Assembly: GCF_001883705.2 (NCBI RefSeq)
Contig: NZ_MDEQ02000010.1
Coordinates: 1 to 64,000, forward strand
Direction of reading: 5' to 3'
Origin: Burkholderia catarinensis
GTDB lineage: Bacteria > Pseudomonadota > Gammaproteobacteria > Burkholderiales > Burkholderiaceae
DNA length: 64,000 nucleotides
In this document: positions 15,591-27,971 of the stretch, piece by piece
Layout of the letters: the number at the start of each line of letters is the position of its first letter
Position numbering within the stretch: the stretch's first letter is position 1
Program-made: the position numbers and the translations under genes
The notes under the pieces: generated by a model
Told to the model about the DNA's origin: nothing
The model's database searches: none
Seen by the model: the letters and a program-made list of their open reading frames with translations, nothing else

Positions 15591-16181
15591 TCAGGGCGTC
15601 AGGACCGGCCCGAGCGGCCACGTGCCGGACAGTACCTTGTCGAGCCACATCGTGCCGATGATCGTCTTCACGTCGGAAATCTGGCCCGTGCGCACCCATT
15701 CCTGCAGATCGGCCTGCGTCGCGGTAAAGGTTTCGAGGAATTCGCCTTCGTCGAGCTTGCGCTCGCCGGCCGTCAGCCCGCGCGCAAGGTACAGGTCGAT
15801 GAATTCGGTCGAATAGGAAATGATCGGGTGAATCCGGGCCAGGAACACGTATTCGCGTGCCGTATAACCCGTTTCCTCGCGCAGTTCGCGCACCGCACAC
15901 GCGAGCGCACCTTCGTTCGGATCGAGCTTGCCGGCCGGGAATTCGGCCATCACCTTGCCGATCGGGTAGCGAAACTGGCTTTCCATCAGCACGCGGCCGT
16001 CGTCGAACAGCGGGATCACCATCACCGCGCCCGGATGCTGGACGTATTCGCGCGTCGCCTTTTTGCCGTCCGGCAATCGGACGGTATCGCGCTTGAGCTT
16101 GAGGAACGCGCCGTCGAAGATCGCCTCGCTTTCGAGGCAGGTTTCGGTCAGTGCAGCGTCGTGATTGGGTAGTTCGGCCAT
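15591..16181 (-). CDS. NUDIX hydrolase, ADP-ribose pyrophosphatase-like
   Basis: A 196-residue hydrolase. ATG 16181 is chosen since AGGAG lies 8 bases upstream; the in-frame ATG at 16202 has no such site. The NUDIX box is complete at residues 84-106, with G84, E90 and the core R98-E-L-R-E-E-T-G105. The flanking pattern (YVQHPGAVMVIPLFDDGRVL, FPAGKLDPNEGAL) matches ADP-ribose pyrophosphatases (NudF/YffH-like). It hydrolyses nucleoside diphosphate derivatives in the cytoplasm. It follows DUF2818 by 39 bp and may be the tail of the nuo transcript. Confidence 0.9.
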   Translation of the reverse strand: MAELPNHDAALTETCLESEAIFDGAFLKLKRDTVRLPDGKKATREYVQHPGAVMVIPLFDDGRVLMESQFRYPIGKVMAEFPAGKLDPNEGALACAVRELREETGYTAREYVFLARIHPIISYSTEFIDLYLARGLTAGERKLDEGEFLETFTATQADLQEWVRTGQISDVKTIIGTMWLDKVLSGTWPLGPVLTP

Positions 16182-16220
16182 CGGCGGCTCCTGGATGAGC
16201 ACGACGGACGGCCGGAGCCG

Positions 16221-16517
16221 TCAGCGTCGTTTGACGAGATACTGGAACGTGAAGCCGGGAAACGCGAGCACGATGAAAAGACTGAATGTGATCGCGTAAA
16301 ACTGCCAGCCCTGTTCGAAGCGGTTGCCGGCGCGCGACTCGAGCCAGAAGCCGAGCGCGCCGACCACGAAGTACAGCACGACCAGCTCGCCGATCCGCAC
16401 CCACGCACTCTTCTTCGCCGCACCGAACGGCACGACGGCGAAGAGGCGTTGGTTCAGGAACGGCAGGTTGGCGCATACGAGCGCCAACAGCACGATAAAC
16501 CAGCCGGCTGCCGACAT
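16221..16517 (-). CDS. DUF2818 family membrane protein
   Basis: A 98-residue membrane protein, likely with three membrane segments (AGWFIVLLALVCANLPFL, IGELVVLYFVVGALGF and a C-terminal ITFSLFIVLAFPGF). Its ATG shares the last base of the nuoN stop codon (TAATG), so it is translationally coupled to the complex I operon. DUF2818 is found next to nuoN in Betaproteobacteria. Its placement suggests an accessory or assembly role for complex I; that is inference. Confidence 0.85.
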   Translation of the reverse strand: MSAAGWFIVLLALVCANLPFLNQRLFAVVPFGAAKKSAWVRIGELVVLYFVVGALGFWLESRAGNRFEQGWQFYAITFSLFIVLAFPGFTFQYLVKRR

Positions 16518-17983
16518 TACAGCGGCAGCGTGTGACGGATCGCCTGCAGGCAGGCCGTCAGCAGCGGGCTCGGGATCAGGCCGAGCACGACGACCGCAAG
16601 GCCGTTCAGCACGAGGATCGTGCGCTTGCAGAAATCGCCCGAGATCGGCGTCGAATCCTGCGGTGCATCGAAATACATCAGCTTCACGATGCGCAGGTAG
16701 TAGAACGCGCCGAACAGCGACGTGATCACGGCCAGCACGGCCAGCCACGTCAGGCCCGCGTTGACGGTCGCCTCGAGCACGGCGAGCTTCGCATAGAAGC
16801 CGACGGTCGGCGGGATGCCTGCCAGCGAGAACATCATGACCATCATCACGAACGCGAACACCGGGCTGCGCTTGTTGAGGCCCTTGAAGTCGTCGATCGT
16901 TTCGGCTTCGAAATCGCGGCGCGCCAGCAGCATCACCACGCCGAACGAGCCGAGCGTCGTGATCAGGTAGACGATCGCGTAGAACATCGCCGAGCTGTAT
17001 GCGTTCGCCGGTGCCGCCGCGTCGCCCTTGACAATGCCAGCGAGCAGGCCGAGCAGCACGAAGCCCATGTTCGAGATCGCCGAGTACGCGAGCATCCGCT
17101 TGATGTTGCGCTGGACGATACCCGTGATGTTGCCGACGATCAGCGACAGCGCGGCGAGGATCACGAGTGCGGTCTGCCAGTTCTGCGCGAGCGGCAGCAG
17201 CCCCATCACCAGGAAGCGCAGGCCCCACGCGAACGCGGCAACCTTCGGGCCGCCGCCGACGAACAGCGTCATCGCGGTCGGTGCGCCCTGGTAGACGTCC
17301 GGCACCCACATGTGGAACGGCACGGCGCCGAGCTTGAACGCGATACCGGCGACGATGAAGATCACGCCGAACATCAGCACGGCTGCATCGGTGTTGCCGC
17401 CGACCGCCTTGTACACCTCGCCCAGTTCGAGCGAGCCGGTCGCACCGTAAAGCATCGAGATGCCGTACAGCACGAAGCCCGACGCAAGCGCGCCCAGCAC
17501 GTAGTACTTCATCGCGGCTTCGCTCGACTGCGCAGCGTCGCGGCGCAGCGCGATGACCGCGTACAGCGACAGCGACATCAGTTCGAGACCGAGGTACAGC
17601 GTCAGGAAGTTGTTGCCCGACACCATGACCAGCTGGCCAAGCAGCGAGAACATGCCGAGCAGGAATACGTCGCCGCGGAACATGTCGCGATCTTCGAGGT
17701 ACTTGCGCGAATAAACGAGCGAGACCGCGAAACCGAACGACACGACAGCCTTCATCATGCTCGCGAACGAGTCGACGACGACCATCTTCGAGAAGAAGTA
17801 GTACTGCTGCGGGTCAAGCGCCTGCACGGCGAACCACACGCCGGCGACGACCGACGATACGACCGCGATCAGGTAGGTCAGGCGGCGGCCGGATGCACCG
17901 GCAAAGGTGTCGTTCAACCACGCGACGACGATGGCGGCCATCACCAGCGCGTCAGGCAACAGGACATTCATAGGAGCGTTCAT
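16517..17983 (-). CDS. nuoN: NADH-quinone oxidoreductase subunit N
   Basis: A 488-residue antiporter-like membrane subunit of complex I, with about 14 membrane segments, that takes part in proton translocation. The conserved Lys/His-bearing helices are seen in FKLGAVPFHMWVPDVYQGAP and VGNITGIVQRNIKRMLAYSAISNMG. It is the last nuo gene, 24 bp after nuoM. ATG 17983 is preceded by GGAGGAAAT about 11 bases upstream; ATG 17971 (MNVLLP) is an alternative. Confidence 0.96.
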   Translation of the reverse strand: MNAPMNVLLPDALVMAAIVVAWLNDTFAGASGRRLTYLIAVVSSVVAGVWFAVQALDPQQYYFFSKMVVVDSFASMMKAVVSFGFAVSLVYSRKYLEDRDMFRGDVFLLGMFSLLGQLVMVSGNNFLTLYLGLELMSLSLYAVIALRRDAAQSSEAAMKYYVLGALASGFVLYGISMLYGATGSLELGEVYKAVGGNTDAAVLMFGVIFIVAGIAFKLGAVPFHMWVPDVYQGAPTAMTLFVGGGPKVAAFAWGLRFLVMGLLPLAQNWQTALVILAALSLIVGNITGIVQRNIKRMLAYSAISNMGFVLLGLLAGIVKGDAAAPANAYSSAMFYAIVYLITTLGSFGVVMLLARRDFEAETIDDFKGLNKRSPVFAFVMMVMMFSLAGIPPTVGFYAKLAVLEATVNAGLTWLAVLAVITSLFGAFYYLRIVKLMYFDAPQDSTPISGDFCKRTILVLNGLAVVVLGLIPSPLLTACLQAIRHTLPL

Positions 17984-18007
17984 GAGCTTGATTTCCTCCG
18001 CTCGCGA

Positions 18008-19498
18008 TTACTGGGCCAGCGGCAGCTTGGACTGCGCGACATGGGAGAGGAGGTTTTCCACGGAAACGTGCATCACGTCGGTGAAAGGCTTCGGATACAG
18101 GCCCATCAGCATCGTGAACGCGGCAAGCACGGCCAGCATCACGAATTCGCGGCGGCCGATATCCTTCAGCTTGGCGACGTGATCGTTCGCGACCGCGCCG
18201 AAGTACACGCGCTTGTACATCCACAGCGTGTACGCAGCACCGAGGATCAGCGTGAATGCCGCGCCGAACGCGATCCAGAAGTTGTACTGGACGGCTGCGA
18301 GAATCACCATGAACTCGCCGACGAAACCCGAGGTACCCGGCAGGCCGCAGTTGGCCATCGAGAACAGCATCGCGAATGCCGCGAACTTCGGCATCACGTT
18401 GACGACACCGCCGTAATCGGCGATCTGGCGCGAGTGCAAGCGGTCGTACAGCACGCCGATGCAGAGGAACATCGCGCCCGATACGAAGCCGTGCGAGATC
18501 ATCTGGATGATCGCGCCTTCGACGCCGAGCTGGTTGAAGATGAAGAAACCGAGCGTGACGAAGCCCATGTGCGCGATCGACGAATACGCGACCAGCTTCT
18601 TCATGTCGGACTGCACCATCGCGACGAGGCCGATGTAGATCACCGCGATCAGCGACAGCGTGATCACGACGGGTGCCAGGAAGTGGCTCGCGTCAGGCGT
18701 GATCGGCAGCGAGAAGCGCAGGAAACCGTACGCGCCGAGCTTCAGCATGATCGCAGCCAGCACGACCGAGCCGCCCGTCGGCGCTTCCACGTGCGCGTCC
18801 GGCAGCCACGTGTGCACCGGCCACATCGGCACCTTCACCGCAAACGCGAGGAAGAACGCGATGAACAGCAGGATCTGTGGCGTCATCGCGATCTTCGCGT
18901 TCTGCCACGTCGCGAGGTCGAACGAGTGCGTTTCCGTGTACAGGTAGATCAGCGCGACCAGCATCAGCAGCGAGCCGGCCAGCGTGTACAGGAAGAACTT
19001 GAATGCCGCATACACGCGGTTCGGGCCACCCCACACGCCGATGATGATGTACATCGGGATCAGGGTCGCCTCGAAGAATACGTAGAACAGCAGGCCGTCG
19101 GCCGCCGAGAACACGCCGATCATGATCCCGGACAGGATCAGGAACGCCGCGAGGTACTGCGCAACGTTCTCGGTGATGACTTCCCATGCGCTGATCACGA
19201 CGATCACCGTAATCAGCGCGGTCAGCACGACGAACCACATCGAGATGCCGTCGACGCCGAGGTGATACGAGATGTCGAAGCGTTCGATCCAGGTCGACTT
19301 CTCGACGAACTGCAGCGCAGCCGTGCTCGAGTCGAAGCCCGTGATCAGCGGAATCGTGACTGCGAGACCGAGCAGCGAACCGATCAGCGCGACCCAGCGG
19401 GCCGTCCCCGGATTTTTGTCGTTACCCACCGCGAGCACGAGGAGGCCGAAAACGATCGGCAGCCAGATCGCGGTACTGAGAATCGGAAAAGCGTGCAT
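18008..19498 (-). CDS. nuoM: NADH-quinone oxidoreductase subunit M
   Basis: A 496-residue antiporter-like proton-pumping subunit of complex I in the inner membrane. The family pattern is clear: FAVKVPMWPVHTWLPDAHVE, then GGSVVLAAIMLKLGAYGFLRFS and VQSDMKKLVAYSSIAHMG, carrying the conserved Lys residues of the channel. The expected Glu occurs in VFFEATLIPMYIIIGVWGG. The length is normal. It lies 17 bp after nuoL. Confidence 0.97.
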   Translation of the reverse strand: MHAFPILSTAIWLPIVFGLLVLAVGNDKNPGTARWVALIGSLLGLAVTIPLITGFDSSTAALQFVEKSTWIERFDISYHLGVDGISMWFVVLTALITVIVVISAWEVITENVAQYLAAFLILSGIMIGVFSAADGLLFYVFFEATLIPMYIIIGVWGGPNRVYAAFKFFLYTLAGSLLMLVALIYLYTETHSFDLATWQNAKIAMTPQILLFIAFFLAFAVKVPMWPVHTWLPDAHVEAPTGGSVVLAAIMLKLGAYGFLRFSLPITPDASHFLAPVVITLSLIAVIYIGLVAMVQSDMKKLVAYSSIAHMGFVTLGFFIFNQLGVEGAIIQMISHGFVSGAMFLCIGVLYDRLHSRQIADYGGVVNVMPKFAAFAMLFSMANCGLPGTSGFVGEFMVILAAVQYNFWIAFGAAFTLILGAAYTLWMYKRVYFGAVANDHVAKLKDIGRREFVMLAVLAAFTMLMGLYPKPFTDVMHVSVENLLSHVAQSKLPLAQ

Positions 19499-19515
19499 TA
19501 AGTTGTCCCCCCGCC

Positions 19516-21570
<2,055 letters not shown>

Positions 21571-21587
21571 AACAGCGTAGCCTGAAA

Positions 21588-21893
21588 TTAACCTTTGAGC
21601 TGATCGAGATCCTCGACATTGATCGTGTCGAGCTTGCGGAACAGGGTCACCAGAATCGCGAGACCGATCGCGGCTTCCGCTGCCGCGACGGTCAGCACGA
21701 AGAACACGAAGATCTGGCCGTGCACATCGCCGAGGTAGTGCGAGAACGCGACGAAGTTGGTATTCACCGCCAGCAGCATCAGTTCGATCGCCATCAGGAT
21801 GATGATGATGTTGCGGCGGTTCAGGAAAATCCCGACGATCGAGATCGCGAAGAGGATCGCGCCGAGCACGAGGTAATGAGCAAGAGTCAACAT
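21588..21893 (-). CDS. nuoK: NADH-quinone oxidoreductase subunit K
   Basis: A 101-residue protein with three membrane segments. The two conserved intramembrane Glu are seen in [13 protein letters not shown] and [13 protein letters not shown]. These residues form part of the proton path next to the quinone-coupling region. It is of normal length and lies between nuoJ and nuoL with 17-bp gaps on each side. Confidence 0.97.
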   Translation of the reverse strand: MLTLAHYLVLGAILFAISIVGIFLNRRNIIIILMAIELMLLAVNTNFVAFSHYLGDVHGQIFVFFVLTVAAAEAAIGLAILVTLFRKLDTINVEDLDQLKG

Positions 21894-21910
21894 GGTTTCT
21901 TTTCCTCCGC

Positions 21911-22561
21911 TTAGCCGTTGGTGCTCGTACCGGCTTCGCTCTGCGCCGTTTCCGGCTGCGGCTTTTCCGCTTCCATCTTCACAAGACGCACGCGGTCTTC
22001 GCGACGCACCTTGACCTGATCCGACACGCGCTGGCGCTTGCTGTCCTTGCCCTTGCGCTCGGTCAGCCCGATCGCGGCAATGATCGCGACCAGCAGCACG
22101 AGACCGGCGATTTCAAACGCGAAGATGTAGTCGGTGTAGATCACCTTGCCGATCAGTCGCGTGTTCGACCAGTTGGCCATCTCGCCCGTCGCCATCGCGT
22201 GCACCGTGTGCGTGTCGCCGTAGCCGCGCCACAGGATCAGCGCGGTCTCGATCACGATGATCGCGCCGACCACGGTCGCCATCGGCACGAAGCGCTTGAA
22301 GTCGCGACGCAGGTAGTCGATGTTGATGTCCAGCATCATCACGACGAACAGGAACAGCACCATCACGGCGCCCACGTAGACCAGCACCAGCAGGATCGCG
22401 AGGAACTCCGCTTCCAGCAGCATCCAGATCGCGGCGGCGTTGAAGAACGCCAGCACAAGGAAAAGCGCAGACGCCACCGGGTTGCGCGAAGTGATCACCT
22501 TCAGCCCTGATACCACCAGGAGCAGCGCGAAGATGTAGAACAGTACGGTCGTGAATTCCAT
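21911..22561 (-). CDS. nuoJ: NADH-quinone oxidoreductase subunit J
   Basis: A 216-residue protein with five membrane segments in the first 165 residues. The NuoJ signature [19 protein letters not shown] contains the conserved pi-bulge helix. The last 50 residues are hydrophilic and charged ([20 protein letters not shown], Lys/Glu-rich) and face the cytoplasm; they extend beyond the E. coli protein. It follows nuoI with a 114-bp gap that holds a hairpin. Confidence 0.96.
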   Translation of the reverse strand: MEFTTVLFYIFALLLVVSGLKVITSRNPVASALFLVLAFFNAAAIWMLLEAEFLAILLVLVYVGAVMVLFLFVVMMLDINIDYLRRDFKRFVPMATVVGAIIVIETALILWRGYGDTHTVHAMATGEMANWSNTRLIGKVIYTDYIFAFEIAGLVLLVAIIAAIGLTERKGKDSKRQRVSDQVKVRREDRVRLVKMEAEKPQPETAQSEAGTSTNG

Positions 22562-22639
22562 GATTACCGGTTCATCGTTAGGCCATAGTCAGGCGCGGCT
22601 TGCGGGACGCTCTCGCGTGCCGCACCCGTCGCGGCGGCT

Positions 22640-22660
22640 CGGCCCGTTCATGCCGGGCCG
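22640..22660 (-). other. intercistronic hairpin between nuoI and nuoJ
   Basis: Perfect 7-bp stem CGGCCCG / CGGGCCG with a 7-nt loop inside the 114-bp nuoI-nuoJ gap. It lacks a T run, so an RNA processing or stability role is more likely than termination. Confidence 0.45.
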
Positions 22661-22675
22661 GCACTGCAAACACAA

Positions 22676-23164
22676 TCAACGATACGGCGCGTCGGCAGCC
22701 TTCGCCGCAGCGATGTCCTTCTCGTAGCGATCGCCCACCGCGAGCAGCATTTCCTTCGTGAAATACAGGTCGCCGCGTTTTTCGCCGTGGTACTCGAGAA
22801 TCTGCGTCTCGACGATCGAATCGACCGGGCAGCTCTCTTCGCAGAAACCGCAGAAGATGCACTTCGTCAGGTCGATGTCGTAGCGCGTCGTGCGGCGCGT
22901 GTTGTCCGCGCGCGTTTCCGATTCGATCGTGATAGCCATCGCGGGGCACACGGCCTCGCAGAGCTTGCACGCGATGCAGCGCTCTTCGCCGTTCTCGTAG
23001 CGGCGCAGCGCGTGCAGCCCGCGAAAGCGCGGCGAGATCGGCGTCTTCTCTTCCGGGAACTGCACGGTGACCTTGCGCTTGAACGTGTAACGACCGGTCA
23101 GCGCGAGCCCCTTCAGCAGCTCGGTCAGGAAGAACGTCTTAAAGAAGTGTTGGATTGCGGTCAT
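22676..23164 (-). CDS. nuoI: NADH-quinone oxidoreductase subunit I (two 4Fe-4S clusters)
   Basis: A 162-residue peripheral-arm subunit carrying clusters N6a and N6b. Both ferredoxin motifs are intact: [16 protein letters not shown] near residues 63-78 and [16 protein letters not shown] near 102-117. An amphipathic N terminus ([20 protein letters not shown]) contacts the membrane arm. It hands electrons from NuoG clusters to N2 in NuoB. It is 15 bp after nuoH. Confidence 0.97.
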   Translation of the reverse strand: MTAIQHFFKTFFLTELLKGLALTGRYTFKRKVTVQFPEEKTPISPRFRGLHALRRYENGEERCIACKLCEAVCPAMAITIESETRADNTRRTTRYDIDLTKCIFCGFCEESCPVDSIVETQILEYHGEKRGDLYFTKEMLLAVGDRYEKDIAAAKAADAPYR

Positions 23165-23179
23165 GATTTCGTCCGATCT

Positions 23180-24247
23180 TTACTTCACCCAGATGTTGAG
23201 CGGCGACATCATCCAGAAGCCGACCACGATCACCCAGATCACCGTGACGGGCAGGAACACCTTCCAGCCCAGGCGCATGATCTGGTCGTAACGGTAACGC
23301 GGGAACGTCGCGCGGACCCAGATGAACACCGACAGCAGTGCAAAGACCTTCAGCACCAGCCAGAAGATGCCCGGAATGAACGACAGGAACTCGAACGGTG
23401 CATCCCAGCCGCCGAGGAACAGCGTCGCAGCCAGCGCCGAGATCACGATCATGTTGATGTACTCGGCCAGGAAGAACAGCGCGAACGCCATGCCCGAGTA
23501 ATCGATCATGTGACCGGCGACGATCTCCGACTCCCCTTCCACCACGTCGAACGGGTGACGGTTCGTTTCGGCGATGCCCGAGATGAAGTAGACGACGAAT
23601 GCCGGCAGGAGCGGCAGCCAGTTCCACGACAGGAAGTTCACGCCGTGGCCCGCGAAGAAGCCATGCTGCTGCGAATTGACGATTTCCGACATGTTCAGGC
23701 TGCCGGCCGTCATCAGCACCAGCACCAGCGCGAAGCCCATCGAGATTTCGTACGACACCATCTGCGCCGCGGCGCGCATCGCGCCGAGGAACGCGTACTT
23801 CGAGTTCGACGCCCAGCCCGCGAGAATCACCGCGTACACACCGATCGACGAGATCGCCATCGCGTACAGCAGGCCTGCGTTGATGTTCGCGAGCACGGCC
23901 TGGGCCTGGAACGGGATCACGGCCCACACGGCGAACGCCGGCACGACGGTCATGACCGGTGCGATCAGGTACAGCCAGCGGCTGGCGGCGCTCGGCTGAA
24001 TGACTTCCTTCAGCAGCAGCTTCAGCACGTCGGCGATCGGCTGCAGCAAGCCGCCGGGGCCGACGCGGTTCGGACCGAGACGCACGTGCATCCAGCCGAT
24101 CAGCTTGCGTTCCCACAGAATCAGGTACGCGACGCACAGCAGGATGACAACGGAGACGACGAGGATGCGCACGACTGCCCACACCGTCGGCCACGCGAAG
24201 CCGAGAAGCTGGGTTCCGCCCGCGTTGATCGTATCGAACAAGCTCAT
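23180..24247 (-). CDS. nuoH: NADH-quinone oxidoreductase subunit H
   Basis: A 355-residue membrane protein with eight or nine membrane helices that forms the quinone-binding chamber with NuoB and NuoD. Conserved segments are [19 protein letters not shown], then [15 protein letters not shown] and [19 protein letters not shown] with the acidic loop residues. The ATG starts directly after the TAA of nuoG, so the genes are translationally coupled. Confidence 0.97.
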   Translation of the reverse strand: MSLFDTINAGGTQLLGFAWPTVWAVVRILVVSVVILLCVAYLILWERKLIGWMHVRLGPNRVGPGGLLQPIADVLKLLLKEVIQPSAASRWLYLIAPVMTVVPAFAVWAVIPFQAQAVLANINAGLLYAMAISSIGVYAVILAGWASNSKYAFLGAMRAAAQMVSYEISMGFALVLVLMTAGSLNMSEIVNSQQHGFFAGHGVNFLSWNWLPLLPAFVVYFISGIAETNRHPFDVVEGESEIVAGHMIDYSGMAFALFFLAEYINMIVISALAATLFLGGWDAPFEFLSFIPGIFWLVLKVFALLSVFIWVRATFPRYRYDQIMRLGWKVFLPVTVIWVIVVGFWMMSPLNIWVK

Positions 24248-26578
24248 TTACGCCTTCTCCACCACCAGTTCACCGGACAGGCTGCCGAGCGCTGCGCCGG
24301 CAGGCGTGGCCGCCGACACGCGAACGACCGTCTCCGCAAGATTCGCGTCGCGCATGGCCGGCAACTGCACCGCGCGCTCGCCCTGGCGCACGCGCACGGC
24401 GTCGCCCTCCTTCAAGCCCAGCTTGTCGAACAGCGCGGCCGGCAGGGCCGCGGCATTCGCCGCCTTCGCTGCGACCGTCAGGTGCAGCGCACCCGCGCGG
24501 CGCACGAGCGCGTCGGCGTGATAGATCGGCACATCGGCCAGGCGCTCGAAACCGCCGTTCGCGGCATTCGCCGCGATGCGCACCGGAGCGACCGACGTCC
24601 GGTTCGACAGACGGCTCGCGACACCTGCGTCGCCGAGCGCCGCGAGACGCACTTCTTCCGCCGTCTCGTATTCGAAGTTCGGCAGGCCGAGCAGGCTGCC
24701 GAGTACGCGCAGCACCTTCCACGCCGGACGCGTTTCGCCGAGCGGGCGCACGACGCCGTTGAAGCTCTGCACGGTGCCTTCCGCATTGACGAACGTGCCG
24801 GACGTTTCCGTGAACGGTGCAACCGGCAGCAGCACGTCGGCATAGTCGAGGCCGTGCTTGAACGGCGACATCACGACGACCATTTCCGCCTGGTTCAGCG
24901 CGGCAAGCGCCTGCGCCGGATCAGCCGTGTCGAATTCCGGTTCGACGTTCAGCAGCACGTAGCCCTTGCGCGGCTGCGCGAACGCTTCGCGTGCATTCAG
25001 GCCGCCTTCGCCCGGCAGCGCGCCGACGACGTGCGCGCCGACCGTGTTCGCCGCTTCCGTCAGGAAGCCGAACGTGGCGCCGGTGTTGTCGGCGATCCAC
25101 TGGGCGACGGCGTGCAGCTTCGCGAATTCCGGATGGCGGACCGCGACGTTGCCGAGCAGCACCGCGCGGCGTTCGCCGTTCGCGAGCGACTGGGCGACGG
25201 CCTGTGCGGCCGGCGATGCCGTGACGCCCGCGAGCGTGTCGGGCAGCGCAACACCGCGCAGTTGCGCGACGGCCGCGGCGATGCCGGCCAGTTCGTCGAG
25301 CCATGCCGACGGCGCGGCGACGATGCGCTGCGCGGTCGGAATCAGTGCGTCGTCACCGGTCGCGTGCAGGAAATGCAGCTTTGCGCCGTTCTTCGCGGCC
25401 TGACGCAGGCGGGCGGCGAACAGCGGGTGGTCGCGGCGCAGGAACGAACCGACGACGAACGCGGCGTCCACGTTCGACAGGTCGGCGATCGGCATGCCGA
25501 GCCACGGCGCGCCCTGGACCGGCGCCGAGAAATCCTGCTGACGCAAACGGAAATCGACGTTCGGCGTCTTCAGTTCGTTGGCGAGCTGCTTCACGAGGAA
25601 CAGCTCTTCAGCGGTGCTGTGCGCGCTCGCGAGCATCGCCAGCGCGCTCGCGCCGTGATCCGCGGCGATGCCCTTCAGGCCCTTCGCGACATATTCGAGC
25701 GCGGTCTGCCAGTCGGATTCGATCCACTGACCGCCCTGCTTCAGCATCGGCTTCGTCAGGCGCTCTTCGCTGTTGAGGCCTTCATACGAGAAGCGGTCCT
25801 TGTCCGAGATCCAGCATTCGTTGATCGCTTCGTTCTCGAACGGCAGCATGCGCATCACGCGGTTGTTCTTCACCTGCACGACGAGGTTCGCGCCGACGGA
25901 ATCGTGCGGGCTCACCGACTTGCGGCGCGACAGTTCCCACGTACGGGCGCTGTATCGGAACGGCTTGCTGGTCAGCGCGCCGACCGGGCACAGATCGATC
26001 ATGTTGCCCGACATCTCGGAGTCGACCGTCTTGCCGACGAACGTCGTGATTTCCGAGTGCTCGCCGCGGCCCAGCATGCCGAACTCCATCACGCCGGCGA
26101 TTTCCTGGCCGAAGCGGACGCAGCGCGTGCAGTGGATGCAGCGCGACATTTCTTCCATCGAGATCAGCGGGCCCACGTTCTTGTGGAACACCACGCGCTT
26201 TTCTTCCGAGTAGCGCGACGACGACTTGCCGTAGCCGACCGCCAGATCCTGCAGCTGGCATTCGCCGCCCTGATCGCAGATCGGGCAATCGAGCGGGTGA
26301 TTGATGAGGAGGAATTCCATCACCGACTGCTGGGCCTTCACGGCCTTGTCGGACTGCGTGTGGACGATCATGCCGGCCGACACGGGAGTCGCGCAGGCAG
26401 GCACGGCCTTCGGCATCTTCTCGACTTCGACGAGACACATCCGGCAGTTGGCCGCAACCGACAGCTTCTTGTGATAGCAGAAGTGAGGAATGTACGTATC
26501 CGCCTTGTGCGCAGCCTGGATCACCATGCTGCCTTCGGGCACCTCGACCTTCTTGCCGTCTATTTCAAGTTCAACCAT
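24248..26578 (-). CDS. nuoG: NADH-quinone oxidoreductase subunit G
   Basis: A 776-residue iron-sulfur subunit of the peripheral arm. The N terminus holds a 2Fe-2S site (C34, C45, C48, C62), then the His-Cys3 cluster segment HPLDCPICDQGGECQLQD, then a 4Fe-4S pair around CIHCTRCVRFGQEIAG and DLCPVGALTSKPFR. The Cys quartet that binds the off-pathway cluster N7 in E. coli is missing: the region reads SRRKSVSPHDSVGANLVVQV. The remaining 500 residues are the degenerate molybdopterin-type domain with long Ala-rich stretches. It is 82 bp after nuoF. Confidence 0.96.
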   Translation of the reverse strand: MVELEIDGKKVEVPEGSMVIQAAHKADTYIPHFCYHKKLSVAANCRMCLVEVEKMPKAVPACATPVSAGMIVHTQSDKAVKAQQSVMEFLLINHPLDCPICDQGGECQLQDLAVGYGKSSSRYSEEKRVVFHKNVGPLISMEEMSRCIHCTRCVRFGQEIAGVMEFGMLGRGEHSEITTFVGKTVDSEMSGNMIDLCPVGALTSKPFRYSARTWELSRRKSVSPHDSVGANLVVQVKNNRVMRMLPFENEAINECWISDKDRFSYEGLNSEERLTKPMLKQGGQWIESDWQTALEYVAKGLKGIAADHGASALAMLASAHSTAEELFLVKQLANELKTPNVDFRLRQQDFSAPVQGAPWLGMPIADLSNVDAAFVVGSFLRRDHPLFAARLRQAAKNGAKLHFLHATGDDALIPTAQRIVAAPSAWLDELAGIAAAVAQLRGVALPDTLAGVTASPAAQAVAQSLANGERRAVLLGNVAVRHPEFAKLHAVAQWIADNTGATFGFLTEAANTVGAHVVGALPGEGGLNAREAFAQPRKGYVLLNVEPEFDTADPAQALAALNQAEMVVVMSPFKHGLDYADVLLPVAPFTETSGTFVNAEGTVQSFNGVVRPLGETRPAWKVLRVLGSLLGLPNFEYETAEEVRLAALGDAGVASRLSNRTSVAPVRIAANAANGGFERLADVPIYHADALVRRAGALHLTVAAKAANAAALPAALFDKLGLKEGDAVRVRQGERAVQLPAMRDANLAETVVRVSAATPAGAALGSLSGELVVEKA

Positions 26579-26660
26579 GATGGTGAATGGTCCTTAACCT
26601 ATTTCCGCCCGTTCGCGCCTTCGCCCGACCGTGCGCTCAAATTCCGCAACCGGGTTCGCT

Positions 26661-27971
26661 TCAGGCTGCCGCCGCGTGCGCATGGCCGCCGACCATGCAG
26701 TGCTTGTGCTCGACGTGGTACGCGAATTCGTCCCAGTAGTGCTTGAGCATCCCGCGTACCGGCATCGCCGCCGCATCGCCGAGCGCACAGATCGTGCGGC
26801 CCATGATGTTCTCGGCGACCGAGTTCAGCAGGTCCAGATCTTCCTGGCGGCCTTCGCCGTGCTCGATACGGTTCACGACGCGATACAGCCAGCCGGTGCC
26901 TTCACGACACGGCGTGCACTGACCGCACGATTCCTCGTAGTAGAAGTACGACAGGCGCAGCAGCGCGCGCACCATGCAGCGCGTCTCGTCCATCACGATC
27001 ACCGCGCCGGAACCGAGCATCGAGCCCGCCTTCGCGATCGCGTCGTAATCGAGATCCGTCTGCATCATGATGTCGCCCGGGATCACCGGTGCCGACGAAC
27101 CGCCCGGAATCACGGCCTTGATCTTCTTGCCGCCGCGCATCCCGCCGGCGAGCTCCATCAGCGTCGCGAACGGCGTGCCGAGCGGCACTTCGTAGTTGCC
27201 CGGACGCTCGACGTCGCCCGATACCGAGAAAATCTTCGTGCCGCCGTTGTTCGGCTTGCCGATCTCGAGGTAATTCTGCGGCCCGATGGACAGCAGGAAC
27301 GGCACCGCGGCGAACGTTTCGGTGTTGTTGATCGTGGTCGGCTTGCCGTACACGCCGAAGCTCGCCGGGAACGGCGGCTTGAAGCGCGGCTGGCCCTTCT
27401 TGCCCTCGAGCGACTCGAGCAGTGCCGTTTCCTCGCCGCAGATGTACGCGCCGTAGCCATGGTGCGCGTGCAGCTGGAACGAGAATTCCGAGCCCATGAT
27501 GTGGTCGCCGAGGAACCCCGCGGCGCGCGCTTCGTCGAGTGCAGCCTCGAAGCGTCGATACACTTCGAAGATTTCGCCGTGGATGTAGTTGTAGCCGACG
27601 GTGATGCCCATCGCGTAGGCGCCGATGGCCATGCCTTCGATCAGCGCGTGCGGGTTCCAGCGCAGGATGTCGCGATCCTTGAACGTGCCCGGCTCGCCTT
27701 CGTCCGAGTTGCAGACGAGGTACTTCTGCCCCGGAAACTGGCGCGGCATGAAGCTCCACTTCAGGCCGGTCGGGAAGCCCGCACCGCCACGGCCACGCAG
27801 GCCCGACGCCTTCACGTCGGCGATCACCTGCTCGGGCGGAATCTTTTCTTCGAGAATGCGGCGCAGCTGCTTGTAGCCGCCGCGCGCAACGTAGTCTTCG
27901 AGATGCCAGTTCTCGCCGTTCAGACCAGCGAGGATCAGCGGTTTGATGTGACGGTCGTGGAGGGACGTCAT
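26661..27971 (-). CDS. nuoF: NADH-quinone oxidoreductase subunit F (NADH/FMN site)
   Basis: A 436-residue subunit that oxidises NADH. The glycine-rich FMN/NADH region is [19 protein letters not shown], followed by [19 protein letters not shown]. The N3 4Fe-4S cluster is visible as [14 protein letters not shown] with a further Cys downstream. Start ATG 27971 overlaps the nuoE stop (ATGA), so the two are translationally coupled; NuoE and NuoF form the NADH dehydrogenase module together with NuoG. Confidence 0.97.
   Translation of the reverse strand: MTSLHDRHIKPLILAGLNGENWHLEDYVARGGYKQLRRILEEKIPPEQVIADVKASGLRGRGGAGFPTGLKWSFMPRQFPGQKYLVCNSDEGEPGTFKDRDILRWNPHALIEGMAIGAYAMGITVGYNYIHGEIFEVYRRFEAALDEARAAGFLGDHIMGSEFSFQLHAHHGYGAYICGEETALLESLEGKKGQPRFKPPFPASFGVYGKPTTINNTETFAAVPFLLSIGPQNYLEIGKPNNGGTKIFSVSGDVERPGNYEVPLGTPFATLMELAGGMRGGKKIKAVIPGGSSAPVIPGDIMMQTDLDYDAIAKAGSMLGSGAVIVMDETRCMVRALLRLSYFYYEESCGQCTPCREGTGWLYRVVNRIEHGEGRQEDLDLLNSVAENIMGRTICALGDAAAMPVRGMLKHYWDEFAYHVEHKHCMVGGHAHAAAA

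Noticed and set aside
16532..19501. Very long open frame on the plus strand opposite nuoM and nuoN (989 codons)
   Set aside because: It is a shadow of the high-GC codon bias of nuoM/nuoN. Its protein is Arg/His/Glu-rich and low in hydrophobic residues.
22787..26746. Very long open frame opposite nuoG and neighbours (1,319 codons)
   Set aside because: Antisense shadow of nuoF-nuoI; composition is Arg/His-rich and nothing is conserved in its content.
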